DNA of 64,000 nt. Source: CAYZMS01 sp964479625. Its GTDB lineage: Bacteria; Bacteroidota; Bacteroidia; Chitinophagales; Saprospiraceae. Below, piece after piece: positions 16,597-26,351 of this stretch; positions within the stretch are counted from its first letter, which is position 1, and every line of letters begins with the position of its first letter. Below the pieces are notes generated by a model that ran no database searches, had not been told where the DNA came from, and worked only from the letters and a program-made list of their open reading frames with translations. Location: contig CAYZMS010000013.1 in assembly GCA_964479625.1 (NCBI GenBank), positions 1 through 64,000 of the forward strand, in the 5' to 3' direction. The position numbers and the translations under genes are program-made.

Positions 16597-19500
16597 CTAA
16601 GTGGTGGCCAGCACGGGGGGAGCCTTCATCTGGAATCGTTGTTGCCGTTGTTCAAGTGCAGCTTTGAAGTCTCGGGGCATGACCTTTCGAAAATGGGGGT
16701 GTGCCTCTTTCCAGTTTTCCAGTAGTTCAAGGGCAAAGTCGGAACTGGTGTAGCCGAAATGGTTCCGGATCATTTGTCGAAGGATTTCCTGGTCCTTGGG
16801 ATCAGGTTGTTCGAGTTCGACCAATTCCGGATTGAGGTGGGATTCGAAGGTTTCGAGGGGGTCATAAACAAAGGCGATACCTCCGCTCATACCTGCGGCA
16901 AAATTTTTCCCCGTTTCCCCGAGCACCACTACAAGACCGCCGGTCATATATTCGCAGCCGTGGTCGCCAATCCCTTCGACCACTGCATGTACGCCGGAGT
17001 TTCGAACGGCAAATCGCTCCCCGGCCATCCCGCGGATGTAGGCTTCTCCCGAGGTGGCTCCGTAAAAAGCAACATTGCCGATGATGATATTCTCGCGCGC
17101 GATGAAGGTAGCTTCCCGGTCGGGTACAGCTATCAGGCGGCCGCCAGAAAGTCCTTTCCCAAAGTAGTCATTGGCCTCCCCTTCAAGGGTGAATTGAAGT
17201 CCACGGGCACCAAAGGCACCAAAGCTTTGCCCGGCTGAGCCCCGGAATCGGTATTTGATCGAACCCGGGGGCAGGCCTTGCCCGCCGTAGCGTTTCGAGA
17301 TCTCATGGGAAAGCATAGCGCCTGTGGCCCGGTCGGTGTTACGAATGGAAAAGGCCGATTCCACAGTACTCCGGTTGTCCAGGGCAGTCTGTGCCTGGGC
17401 AATGAGCTTGCGATCCAATACCAGCTCGATGCCATGGTCTTGCTCGATCAGTTTGCACTGCCCTACAGATTCATCTGCGGGTTCTTTATAAAGAATAGGA
17501 CTCAGGTCCAGTTTTTTATATTTCCAATGCTTGATATCCTGTCTTAGCTTGAGCATTTCGACCTTACCGACCATTTCTTTTACTGTTTTAAAACCAAGTT
17601 GGGCCATGATCTCCCGGAGGTCCTGGGCAAGGTATTCGAAAAAGCGAACAACATGGTCCGGGTTCCCGGTAAAGCGTTGGCGTAGCTCGGGATTCTGGGT
17701 AGCGATCCCCACCGGACAAGTATTGAGGTGGCATTTTCGCATCATGATGCAGCCTTCCACCACTAAAGCGGCAGTGGCAACTCCCCATTCTTCCGCACCT
17801 AGTAAGGTGGCGATGGCCAGGTCGCGGCCGGTTCGGATCTGACCGTCCGTTTGCAGGACAACCCGGTCGCGTAGCTTGTTCTTTACCAGCGTTTGATGGG
17901 TTTCTGCCAGGCCTAGCTCCCAGGGTAGACCAGCATGCCGGATGGAGGATAAGGGGGAAGCCCCGGTCCCTCCATCGTGACCGGAGATCAGTATGGCATC
18001 AGCATGGGCCTTGGCTACTCCAGAGGCTATAATCCCGACTCCGGCTTTAGAAACTAGCTTAACATTTATGCGTGCATCCGGATTGGCGTTTTTCAGGTCG
18101 AAAATGAGTTGTGCAAGGTCTTCGATAGAATAGATATCATGGTGGGGTGGGGGAGAGATCAGCCCTACTCCGGGTGTGGAGTGTCGAACCTTTCCGATCC
18201 AGTCATCCACTTTGTGGCCTGGTAGTTGCCCCCCTTCTCCGGGTTTGGCTCCTTGTGCCATTTTGATCTGTAATTCGTTGGCATTGGTCAGGTAATGGCT
18301 GGTCACTCCAAAGCGCCCGGAGGCCACTTGCTTGGTGGCCGACCGTTCCCAGTCACCATTGGGCTTAGGTTGGAAACGCCCTTCGTCTTCGCCACCCTCT
18401 CCACTATTGCTGCGCCCACCCAGTCGGTTCATTGCAATGGCCAGGGTAGCATGGGCCTCGTGCGAAATAGAACCAAAGCTCATGGCCCCGGTGGCAAAGC
18501 GTTTTACGATGGATTCAACCGCTTCGACTTCTTCGATCGGGATGGCTTCTCCTCTTCGAAAGGTAAGTAGTCCCCGTAGAGTCAGGGCTTGCTCGTTTTG
18601 TTCATTGATCAGCCTGGCATATTTCCTGTAGGCGCTATAATCCCCCTTTCTGGTGGCAAATTGTAAATAGTGGATGGTCTTTGGGTTGAATAGATGGGCC
18701 TCTCCCCTTTGTTTCCATTGATAGATCCCGCCCACATCGAGTTGCGTCTGGGATTTTCCATCTTTGGGGAATGCCAACTGATGTCGAACCAGTACCTCTC
18801 GGGCAATACCGTCGAAACCAATACCTTCGATACGGGAAACGGTACCTGCAAAGCATTTGTCGATCACTTCCCGGCGTAACCCCAGGGCTTCAAAGATCTG
18901 TGCTCCCTGATAGGATTGTAAAGTGGAGATCCCTATCTTGGACATGATCTTCAATAACCCCTTTCGAATGGCCTTGTTGTAGGTTTCGATCAAGGTATGC
19001 AGCGGGCAGTCTTTTTCCAGGATCTTCCTTTGTTTAAGATCGGCAATGGAAGCATAGGGCATATAAGGATTGATGGCGCTGGCTCCATACCCGATAAGAG
19101 TAGCAAAATGGTGGGTTTCTCGAACGTCTCCTGTCTCGATGACCAGGGAAGTCAAACCACGCAGGCCCTCCCTGATCAGGTGATGATGAATCGCTCCGGT
19201 AGCTAGCAAGGATGGAATGGGAGCGTGGAAAGCATCGGCATTCCGGTCGCTTAGTACGATGATATTAACGCCGTTTCGGGCCAAATCTTCCGCTACTGCG
19301 CAAATGTGGTCGATAGCTGCTTTTAGACGTCCCTTTTGGCCATCGGCCTTGAATATAATATCTACCAGGCCGGATTTGAACTTGGGGAGGTTAATGTATT
19401 TAACTTTATTGAATTGTTCATTGGTCAGGATCGGACTGTCAAGGTGAATAAAACTGGCTTTCTCCGGATTTAGGTCCAGTATATTGGAAGCCCCTCCAAG

Positions 19501-21132
19501 CATGGCGTAAAGGGACATTACCAGACGCTCCCGTATCGGATCAATGGGGGGATTGGTTACCTGTGCGAATAATTGCTTGAAATAGTTGGCCAGATGCTGA
19601 GATTGATGGGATAAGGCAGCCAGTGGGGTATCTGCACCCATGGAGCCGATGGGATCTTTTCCATCCTGTACCATAGGGCTAATCACTACTTTGAGATCTT
19701 CCCGGGTAAACCCAAATAACTGTTGGTTTCGAAAGAGGGTTTGCTTATCCTGAGCAACCAGGCCAGGTATCTCTTCCTTGACGTCCTTAAGGTAGATCCG
19801 GTGTTCATTGAGCCAATCCCGGTAAGGCAGGCGGCTGCAAATGGTCTGTTTGAGCTCCTGGTCGCCGATTAGCCGGTGTTCCTCCAGGTCGGCGATCAGT
19901 ATTTTTCCCGCTTGTAAACGGCCTTTCTTAACGACTTTAAATGGATCGACCGGTAGGGCTCCTGCTTCGGAGGCGACGATAAGGGTATGGTCCTCCATCA
20001 AGCAATAACGGGAAGGACGCAGGCCGTTTCGGTCTAGGGTGGCCCCAACCAGAATGCCATCCGTAAAGCAGATAGAAGCGGGGCCATCCCAGGCTTCCAT
20101 TATGGTTTTGTGGTATTCATAGAAGGCCCGCTTTTCATCTTCCATTTGGGGGGCGTGTTGCCAGGCTTCCGGGATCATCATCATCAAGGCATGCGGCAGG
20201 GAATAACCGCTCAAGACCAAAAACTCTAGGACATTGTCAAAATTTGCGGAATCCGAAAGATTGGCACCGCAAATGGGTTTTAGCTTTTCAAGCTCTTCCT
20301 CATTGAATACTTCAGAAAGTAACTGTTCTTCCTTCGATCGCCACCAGTTTAGATTGCCTCGAATGGTATTGATTTCTCCGTTGTGAGCAATATAGCGGAA
20401 GGGCTGTGCCAATTTCCACTTAGGAACAGTATTGGTCGAAAAGCGAGAATGGACCAAGGCAATGGCAGATTGGCAAAGCTCATCGTGCAGATCAAGGAAA
20501 TAGGGCCGAAGCTGATGGGTGGTCAACTGACCCTTATAAATAACCGTTTTATAGGAAAAAGAGGCCAGGTAAAACTGATCCTGGGACTGAGGGTAGGTTT
20601 TATGAATATTGTGTGTGGCAAATTTTCGGAGCACGTATAATTTTCGTTCCAGATCTTTGGGTTGCAGCGAATCCTTCGGCGCCACGAATACATGCTCCAT
20701 ACGGGGCTCCACGGATACTGCAGTATCGCCGATCAATTCATTGTCCGTTGGGATCTTTCGGTACCCCAATAAATCGAAACCGCATTCGTCAATATAGTCG
20801 TTGAAAAGAACCCGGCATTGATTGCGCAGACTTCTGTCCGAAGGAAAGAAAATGACCCCGACCCCGTACCTGCCGAATTCAGGAAGATTAAATCCCAGCT
20901 CCCGGCATTTTTTTTCGAAAAAGGCATGTGGGGTCTGGATCAAAATCCCGGCGCCGTCACCGGAGTTAGGCTCACATCCACAGGCCCCCCGATGCTCCAT
21001 ATTGGTAAGCATGGTCAGTGCATTTTCGATCAGGCTGTGGGTCTTATTACCGTTTAGATTTGCAATAAGACCGGTGCCGCAGGAGTCCTTCTCCAGCTCG
21101 GGCGTATAAAGACCTTGCTCATGATCTGTCAT
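16597..21132 (-). CDS. gltB: Glutamate synthase, large subunit
   Basis: The 1511-residue protein is a full-length GltB. It has an N-terminal class II glutaminase (nucleophile Cys18 in KDSCGTGLIANL, freed by removal of a 17-residue leader), a central domain, an FMN-binding synthase domain (GGRSNSGEGGEDEGRF, then SGHDGGTGASPLSS), and a C-terminal beta-helix domain (ARGLQFTLEGEAND). The 3Fe-4S cysteines are in CIMMRKCHLNTCPVG. Ammonia freed from glutamine passes to 2-oxoglutarate. The upstream 205 bases (21133-21338) show no recognised regulatory RNA or operator. Confidence 0.97.
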   Translation of the reverse strand: MTDHEQGLYTPELEKDSCGTGLIANLNGNKTHSLIENALTMLTNMEHRGACGCEPNSGDGAGILIQTPHAFFEKKCRELGFNLPEFGRYGVGVIFFPSDRSLRNQCRVLFNDYIDECGFDLLGYRKIPTDNELIGDTAVSVEPRMEHVFVAPKDSLQPKDLERKLYVLRKFATHNIHKTYPQSQDQFYLASFSYKTVIYKGQLTTHQLRPYFLDLHDELCQSAIALVHSRFSTNTVPKWKLAQPFRYIAHNGEINTIRGNLNWWRSKEEQLLSEVFNEEELEKLKPICGANLSDSANFDNVLEFLVLSGYSLPHALMMMIPEAWQHAPQMEDEKRAFYEYHKTIMEAWDGPASICFTDGILVGATLDRNGLRPSRYCLMEDHTLIVASEAGALPVDPFKVVKKGRLQAGKILIADLEEHRLIGDQELKQTICSRLPYRDWLNEHRIYLKDVKEEIPGLVAQDKQTLFRNQQLFGFTREDLKVVISPMVQDGKDPIGSMGADTPLAALSHQSQHLANYFKQLFAQVTNPPIDPIRERLVMSLYAMLGGASNILDLNPEKASFIHLDSPILTNEQFNKVKYINLPKFKSGLVDIIFKADGQKGRLKAAIDHICAVAEDLARNGVNIIVLSDRNADAFHAPIPSLLATGAIHHHLIREGLRGLTSLVIETGDVRETHHFATLIGYGASAINPYMPYASIADLKQRKILEKDCPLHTLIETYNKAIRKGLLKIMSKIGISTLQSYQGAQIFEALGLRREVIDKCFAGTVSRIEGIGFDGIAREVLVRHQLAFPKDGKSQTQLDVGGIYQWKQRGEAHLFNPKTIHYLQFATRKGDYSAYRKYARLINEQNEQALTLRGLLTFRRGEAIPIEEVEAVESIVKRFATGAMSFGSISHEAHATLAIAMNRLGGRSNSGEGGEDEGRFQPKPNGDWERSATKQVASGRFGVTSHYLTNANELQIKMAQGAKPGEGGQLPGHKVDDWIGKVRHSTPGVGLISPPPHHDIYSIEDLAQLIFDLKNANPDARINVKLVSKAGVGIIASGVAKAHADAILISGHDGGTGASPLSSIRHAGLPWELGLAETHQTLVKNKLRDRVVLQTDGQIRTGRDLAIATLLGAEEWGVATAALVVEGCIMMRKCHLNTCPVGIATQNPELRQRFTGNPDHVVRFFEYLAQDLREIMAQLGFKTVKEMVGKVEMLKLRQDIKHWKYKKLDLSPILYKEPADESVGQCKLIEQDHGIELVLDRKLIAQAQTALDNRSTVESAFSIRNTDRATGAMLSHEISKRYGGQGLPPGSIKYRFRGSAGQSFGAFGARGLQFTLEGEANDYFGKGLSGGRLIAVPDREATFIARENIIIGNVAFYGATSGEAYIRGMAGERFAVRNSGVHAVVEGIGDHGCEYMTGGLVVVLGETGKNFAAGMSGGIAFVYDPLETFESHLNPELVELEQPDPKDQEILRQMIRNHFGYTSSDFALELLENWKEAHPHFRKVMPRDFKAALEQRQQRFQMKAPPVLATT

Positions 21133-21338
21133 AAGTTCGAAAAAGTATTGGTTCGAAAAATAAAGGAGAGGTTATCCCATCATCCTCTGCAGAACTGAGG
21201 GGTTTTAGGAACCTTTAATCAGCTCTTATCTAGCTATACATTTGGTGGTTGGTTTGGGCTGTTTTTCCCAAAGAAGTATACCGAAAATACAAAAAGGTAG
21301 GCTAAGGATCGAATGCTAAACTTCGGGAATTACGATAT

Positions 21339-21527
21339 CTAACTATTCTCCTGCTCCAGTTCATGCATTCGGTTAAAGAGGTCTGCATGGTCGATCTCTT
21401 CGAAAGGAAGCCCCAGGTCAGCTGCCGCTTTTTCGGCAAGGGGGCGTTTCTCGGCCGCAAGTCGAACCTGAGCGTCCCGCAGTTGAAGAAGGATGGAGGA
21501 GGGAGGATCTTTCTTGCGTTTAGACAT
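21339..21527 (-). CDS. Small hypothetical protein
   Basis: The frame opens at 21566, but ATG 21527 gives a natural start (MSKRKKDPPSSIL). The 62-residue product is helical and highly charged, with no membrane segment or signal peptide, and ends in HELEQENS. I do not recognise it. It lies downstream of the oxidoreductase gene on the same strand, 207 bases after a strong palindrome, and so may be transcribed separately. Confidence 0.5.
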   Translation of the reverse strand: MSKRKKDPPSSILLQLRDAQVRLAAEKRPLAEKAAADLGLPFEEIDHADLFNRMHELEQENS

Positions 21528-21701
21528 GTTGGCGGTTTTGCGGTTTATAATATCAGCATTTTGCAATAGGAGCCTTAGGATTCTATGTTAAGGCATACCT
21601 GGGACTTCGCAGGCTTTAATCAGGGTTTTAGTGGTTGACCAATTGCTGGGGTTTTTATTCACTTATTCGTTAAGAGCTTATGGCCTGAAGGTTAATTGTC
21701 T

Positions 21702-21733
21702 ACTGGTGCGCGAACTAAAGTTCGCGCACCAGT
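21702..21733. repeat. Perfect 15-bp palindrome at the 3' end of the oxidoreductase gene
   Basis: ACTGGTGCGCGAACT (21702-21716) and its exact complement (21719-21733) are separated by two bases. It starts one base after the TGA of the gene ending at 21735. It lacks a U-run and resembles REP-type extragenic palindromes more than a classical terminator. It probably protects or ends the mRNA. Confidence 0.75.
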
Positions 21734-21734
21734 T

Positions 21735-22718
21735 TCAATCATGCGGATACACAATCCCAGCTTCTGCGCGGATATTATCCATTAGCAACATGAGATCCCG
21801 ACTGAAGGAAAGGGGGAGTTTGGGGCTTTCCTGCAGTCCCTGATCCAGGCAGCGCATAACTTCCTCTATTTCGTATTGGTACCCAAATGCTTCGCGTTCG
21901 AATTGATGCCATTCGGGCCGCTGCCCTTCTTTAAGTACCGTTAAGGAACGGGTTTCATGCCAGCGAGGATGCAGGTGAATGGTAGCCCTGGTGCCGTAAA
22001 TGAAAGCTTCGCATTTGGTTCGTGCCTTGAGGGTACTGTGTAAATGGGCCATCGTACCATTTTGGTATTTGAAAACCATTCCGAGGTCCTCGTCCACTCC
22101 GGTGGAGCCGATCTGGGCCAAAGCTTTTACTTCATTTGGCTTACCAAGGATCAGCATGGCAAGAAAAACGGGGTAGATACCAATATCAAGTAAAGCCCCT
22201 CCGCCCAGTTCCCGATTGAAAATTCGGCTATCCGGTAAAAAGGGGAATTGAGCCCCAAAATCAGCTTTTACGGAGACCAGATCTCCGAGAACACCCGCTT
22301 CGATGAGGCTCAATGTTTTTTCCACGGCAGGTAGGAAGCGGGTCCAGATAGCTTCCATCAAAAAGGTGTTTTGTTCTCTTGCAGCTGTGATCATTTGCTC
22401 GACCTGTCTGCCGTTCATGGCCAGGGGCTTTTCACATAGGACGGGGATCGCACTGCCAAGGCACATGAGGGTATTCTCGAAATGCCCTGGATGAGGAGTG
22501 GCAATATATACGGCATCGAGGCCAGGGCAATCCATCAAGTCAGCATAGCTCCCATAAGTATGCGTTGCACTATACTGGTTTGCAAATACCTGAGCGCGGT
22601 CCAGAGAACGGGAAGCGACAGCCCAGAGTCGCCCGTTAGTGGTCCTGGCTAGATCCTTCGCAAATTTATGGGCAATTTTCCCGGGGCCGATTATTCCCCA
22701 GTTGTAGGTTTTTTCCAT
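21735..22718 (-). CDS. Gfo/Idh/MocA-family oxidoreductase
   Basis: The 327-residue enzyme has the N-terminal NAD(P)-binding fold (GIIGPGKIAHKFAKDL, about 8-23). The signature lysine lies in CEKPLAMN (about residue 96). The C-terminal half has the substrate domain ending in a beta-sheet. Members oxidise or reduce sugars, inositols or dihydrodiols (for example glucose-fructose oxidoreductase and trans-dihydrodiol dehydrogenase). The DiH-dehydrogenase-like subgroup fits best by length, but the substrate is not fixed by the sequence. It is monocistronic and ends at a perfect palindrome. Confidence 0.88.
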   Translation of the reverse strand: MEKTYNWGIIGPGKIAHKFAKDLARTTNGRLWAVASRSLDRAQVFANQYSATHTYGSYADLMDCPGLDAVYIATPHPGHFENTLMCLGSAIPVLCEKPLAMNGRQVEQMITAAREQNTFLMEAIWTRFLPAVEKTLSLIEAGVLGDLVSVKADFGAQFPFLPDSRIFNRELGGGALLDIGIYPVFLAMLILGKPNEVKALAQIGSTGVDEDLGMVFKYQNGTMAHLHSTLKARTKCEAFIYGTRATIHLHPRWHETRSLTVLKEGQRPEWHQFEREAFGYQYEIEEVMRCLDQGLQESPKLPLSFSRDLMLLMDNIRAEAGIVYPHD

Positions 22719-22875
22719 GACCGAAAAATAGAAATAGTCCGTACTATCTCCAAGAAAGCTAAGTTTTTAGGAGTTCCAGCAGGTAGTTTTTATAGAAAAC
22801 CGCCTTTTCCTTGCCCGGGGATCTTAAGTAAATGGTAGATTCACCTGTTTTAAACCGGAAAAGAAGTGGAAGTAG

Positions 22876-23799
22876 ATGGAAAATATTGATGATATCAGGA
22901 TTAATTTCAATCCTGATCAGCTCCTGATCCTGAATCTTTGTTTGGGGTTCCTGATGTTTGGAGTTGCTTTGGATTTGCGACCCGACCAGTTTTGGAGCTT
23001 ACTTCAAAAACCACGCAAGCCCTTGATCGGCCTATTTTCTCAATGGGTCCTATTACCCGTTTTGACCTTGGGGCTGATCGTCTTGTTTCGACCGGCGCCA
23101 AGCCTAGCATTAGGTATGTTACTGGTTTCGGTTTGCCCGGGAGGAAATGTGTCCAACTTTGCGGTTCATTTAGCAGGTGCGAATGCGGCCCTTTCGGTAA
23201 TGATGACTACTGTTTCCACCCTTGGTGCGGTGGTGTTAACCCCTTTTTTATTCGTGCAGTTAGCCCCTTTGGTTTTGGGGGGAGGGGGGAATGTGCAGGC
23301 CATAAGTGTTCCTTTTTTGGATATAGTGAGCACGATCGTTCAACTGGTTTTAATCCCTTTGTTATTGGGGATGGCCTTGAATCATCGCTTTCCTGAGGTA
23401 ACGGAAAAGATCAGAAAGCCAGTACGGTATTTTTCCCTGGCTATTTTTGTGGGCTTTGTTTTAGTAGCCCTTTACTCGAATTACGAAAATATTTCCCGTT
23501 ACCTGAAGATTGTTTTCCTTTTAGTGCTGGTGCATAATGCGGCAGCCCTGCTTTGCGGTTATTGGTTTGCCAAATTGAATGGCCTAGTGCGCTATGATGC
23601 CCGGGCGATTTCTATTGAAACGGGTATTCAAAATTCCGGCCTTGGTCTCATTCTGATCTTCAATTTCTTTGATGGCCTCGGAGGCATGGCCCTGATAGCT
23701 GCCTGGTGGGGTATTTGGCATTTGATATCCGTTTTTTTCTTATCCATATTGTGGTCGAAAATTCGTGTTTTTGAAAAGGAAGAGATCGCACTTCCCTAG
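22876..23799 (+). CDS. Bile acid:sodium symporter family transporter
   Basis: The 307-residue integral membrane protein has nine or ten helices. The BASS signatures are LVSVCPGGNVSNFAVHLAGANAALS-type helix-break sequence (about 88-112) and the later IETGIQNSGLGL (about 245). Family members move bile acids, pyruvate, pantothenate or other organic anions with sodium; the substrate here is open. It is monocistronic, and the ATG at 22876 is supported by the immediate membrane-proximal N-terminus. No frameshift or missing helix is apparent. Confidence 0.88.
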   Translation: MENIDDIRINFNPDQLLILNLCLGFLMFGVALDLRPDQFWSLLQKPRKPLIGLFSQWVLLPVLTLGLIVLFRPAPSLALGMLLVSVCPGGNVSNFAVHLAGANAALSVMMTTVSTLGAVVLTPFLFVQLAPLVLGGGGNVQAISVPFLDIVSTIVQLVLIPLLLGMALNHRFPEVTEKIRKPVRYFSLAIFVGFVLVALYSNYENISRYLKIVFLLVLVHNAAALLCGYWFAKLNGLVRYDARAISIETGIQNSGLGLILIFNFFDGLGGMALIAAWWGIWHLISVFFLSILWSKIRVFEKEEIALP

Positions 23800-24007
23800 C
23801 AGAATAGCAACTTCAAAAACCATTCCATTTTATAACTTATTGATCTTTAAAGGCTTATTTGTTAGTATTTTACCTTTTGCAGGATGTTTTTGAAAAAGCG
23901 ACCTGATTGAGAGGATGACTTGTCCATGAAAATCGTATTTTATCAAAACCATTTAGTAGCAAGTTGAATTAAACTAATAAAGCAGTTCGATAAGTAAATT
24001 TTTAATT

Positions 24008-24595
24008 ATGAGGCACCTTTACCTACTGGCCGGTCTGATGGTTTGGGCGCTTTCCGGCAAAGCAGATGTTTATAAAGGGTATATCGTTACCTTGAATGGT
24101 CAGCAACTTACCGGCCAGATCGGAGATATTTATTACGGAGCTAATTATTCCGAAGTGGTCTTTATCAACGATTTCGGAACGCCCTATTCGCTTCACCCAA
24201 TGTTGATCAAGGGCTTTTCTTTCAAAAAGGACGGTGTCCAATATCAATATGCCAGTAAATTAGAAAACCGCAAATGGACCTTTCTTAAAGTGATCGTTGA
24301 ATCAGAGGGGCTGAGTTTATATCGTTCCCCGGATATTGCCATTGAAAATGTATTTAATGGCACGGAGCTTTACGCACGTCAGCGCAGAGCAAGGGGGTTT
24401 TACCTTCAACGAGGGGATGGCGAGATTATTCGGATGACCGCTATTGGGTTTCGATCGAAAATGCGCAAACTTATCGGCGAGCGTACACCGGAGCTTGCTG
24501 ATAAGATCGGTAAAAAGGGTTATCGGTTTCGGGATCTGGAAAAAATCGTCCGCGAATTCAATGAAGAATTCGAATATCGAAAGATTAGAATGTAG
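24008..24595 (+). CDS. Exported protein of unknown function
   Basis: The 195-residue protein starts with a short signal peptide (cleavage probably after GKAD, residue 20). A beta-rich region (YIVTLNGQQLTGQIGDIYYG) follows, resembling small Bacteroidota proteins of unknown role. The second half is basic and helical, with RKLIGERTPELADKIGKKG. The gene stands alone between 208 bases upstream with no clear promoter and the convergent GH13 gene 25 bases downstream. Confidence 0.7.
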   Translation: MRHLYLLAGLMVWALSGKADVYKGYIVTLNGQQLTGQIGDIYYGANYSEVVFINDFGTPYSLHPMLIKGFSFKKDGVQYQYASKLENRKWTFLKVIVESEGLSLYRSPDIAIENVFNGTELYARQRRARGFYLQRGDGEIIRMTAIGFRSKMRKLIGERTPELADKIGKKGYRFRDLEKIVREFNEEFEYRKIRM

Positions 24596-24620
24596 TAGCA
24601 ATTGGTAGCGCCATCCTCTC

Positions 24621-26276
24621 TTATTGCGAAGGGCCGCTCTTTTTTACTTTTAGCAACCTGGCTTCCCAGGGGCGTAGGTTTCCCTGGCCGTTATACGTAT
24701 AATTGCTGATTATCAACTCTAGCTCCTGCTGGGGACCAGGAAGGTCGGTCAGCACCACTTCCGAAAAGTTCAAGAGCACCAGGTATAGGTCTCCTTCCAG
24801 CCGGCGCCAGAAGGCGAATAATTGCTCGTCTTCAGGGCGTAGGACCTCCATTTCTCCATAGATCAGGGTGGGATGTTCCTTCCGAATCTGAAGCATGCTC
24901 TTATAAAAATGAAAAATGGAACCCGGGTCTTCCAGGTTTCGCTTGGCGTGGTAATCCCTGTAATTAGGGTTGAGTTTAATCCAGGGAACACCTGAAGTAA
25001 AGCCTCCATGGTCAGAGTCATCCCATTGCATAGGGGTGCGAACATTGTCGCGTCCTTGCCGATGGACTCTCGGCAGCAGTTCCTCCAGGTCTTTTTCGGC
25101 CTCCTTCCATTCCCGCACCGCATTAAGGGTCTCTATGTCCCGATAATCCTCAAAGTCGGTAAAAGCGACATTAGTCATACCTAATTCTGAACCCTGGTAA
25201 ATGCAGGGAGTGCCCCGCAAACTAAGGATGAGCATGGCCAGTAATTTGGCAGATTCCCGGTGGAATTGCTGGTCATTACCAAAACGGGAAACCATTCTCG
25301 GAAAGTCATGGTTGTCCAGGTAGATATTGATCCAGCCGGAAGTACCTACCGCCTCATGCCACTCCACGAATATCTGCTTGAATTCGGGCAAGCTGAATGG
25401 GACAATATCAAATTTGCCTTCCGGGCCGTGATCAATGAACATATGCCCGAAATGGAAGATCATATTGAGCTCCCTGCGATCTTCTCCTACATATTTATTG
25501 GCCAAATGAGGGGGAATACCGACTCCTTCCCCAACGGTCATAACATCATAATGCTGCAGGACCTGCTCCTGCATTTCCTGAAGGAATTCATGTACCCGGG
25601 GTCCGTTACAATAGACCGTTTCAATAACTTTATTGAAATCTGAAAAGTCAGCATCCGGAAAATCCAACTGTTTGGAGATCATGGGAATGACATCCATTCG
25701 AAAACCGTCGACCCCTTTGTCCAGCCAGAAACGCATGATTTTATAGATCTCCTGTCTGACCTTTGGGTTTTCCCAGTTCAGGTCGGGTTGTTTGCGGGTA
25801 AAGAGGTGAAGAAAATATTCTCCGCTTTGCTCATCGTATTCCCAGGCGGGGCCGCCAAAGATGGATATCCAGTTGTTGGGTACTTCCGGCTTCCAGTAAT
25901 AATAATCCCGGTAGGGGTTATCCTTTGATTTTCGGGATTCTGCAAACCATTCGTGCTCATCTGAGGTGTGGTTGACCACCAGGTCCATTAGTAGTTTCAA
26001 TCCTCGCTCGTGAACCTCTTTCAGCAATTCATCGAAATCAGCCATAGTCCCGAACTCCTCCATGATGCTGTAATAGTCGCTAATGTCGTAGCCGTTGTCA
26101 TCATTAGGGGACTTATAGACGGGGCTTAACCAGATGATATCGATACCTAATTCCTTCAGGTAATCCAGTTTTTGAATAATACCTTGCAGGTCACCAATCC
26201 CGTCGCCATCCGAATCTTTAAAGGAGCGTGGATATATTTGGTAAATAACGGATTCTTTCCACCAGCTTTTGGTCAT
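24621..26276 (-). CDS. GH13 alpha-glucosidase (oligo-1,6-glucosidase type)
   Basis: The 551-residue cytosolic enzyme hydrolyses alpha-1,4 or alpha-1,6 glucosidic bonds at the non-reducing end of small malto- or isomalto-oligosaccharides. It begins with WWKESVIYQIYPRSF and has all GH13 regions: MDLVVNH (about 97-103), GFRMDVI with nucleophile D195, MTVGEG with acid E250, and DNHDFPR with D324 (most family members have Q instead of F). ATG 26276 is chosen over the open frame to 26321. It has a good AGGAGG ten bases upstream, rare in this phylum. Trehalose synthase activity is less likely, because the protein lacks the extra C-terminal domain. Confidence 0.9.
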   Translation of the reverse strand: MTKSWWKESVIYQIYPRSFKDSDGDGIGDLQGIIQKLDYLKELGIDIIWLSPVYKSPNDDNGYDISDYYSIMEEFGTMADFDELLKEVHERGLKLLMDLVVNHTSDEHEWFAESRKSKDNPYRDYYYWKPEVPNNWISIFGGPAWEYDEQSGEYFLHLFTRKQPDLNWENPKVRQEIYKIMRFWLDKGVDGFRMDVIPMISKQLDFPDADFSDFNKVIETVYCNGPRVHEFLQEMQEQVLQHYDVMTVGEGVGIPPHLANKYVGEDRRELNMIFHFGHMFIDHGPEGKFDIVPFSLPEFKQIFVEWHEAVGTSGWINIYLDNHDFPRMVSRFGNDQQFHRESAKLLAMLILSLRGTPCIYQGSELGMTNVAFTDFEDYRDIETLNAVREWKEAEKDLEELLPRVHRQGRDNVRTPMQWDDSDHGGFTSGVPWIKLNPNYRDYHAKRNLEDPGSIFHFYKSMLQIRKEHPTLIYGEMEVLRPEDEQLFAFWRRLEGDLYLVLLNFSEVVLTDLPGPQQELELIISNYTYNGQGNLRPWEARLLKVKKSGPSQ

Positions 26277-26351
26277 ACCGGATCCTCCTATTTGTTGAAA
26301 ACCGAAGTTGGGATTACCCACCTGGATTTCGAATAAACAAAAATTTCTGGA

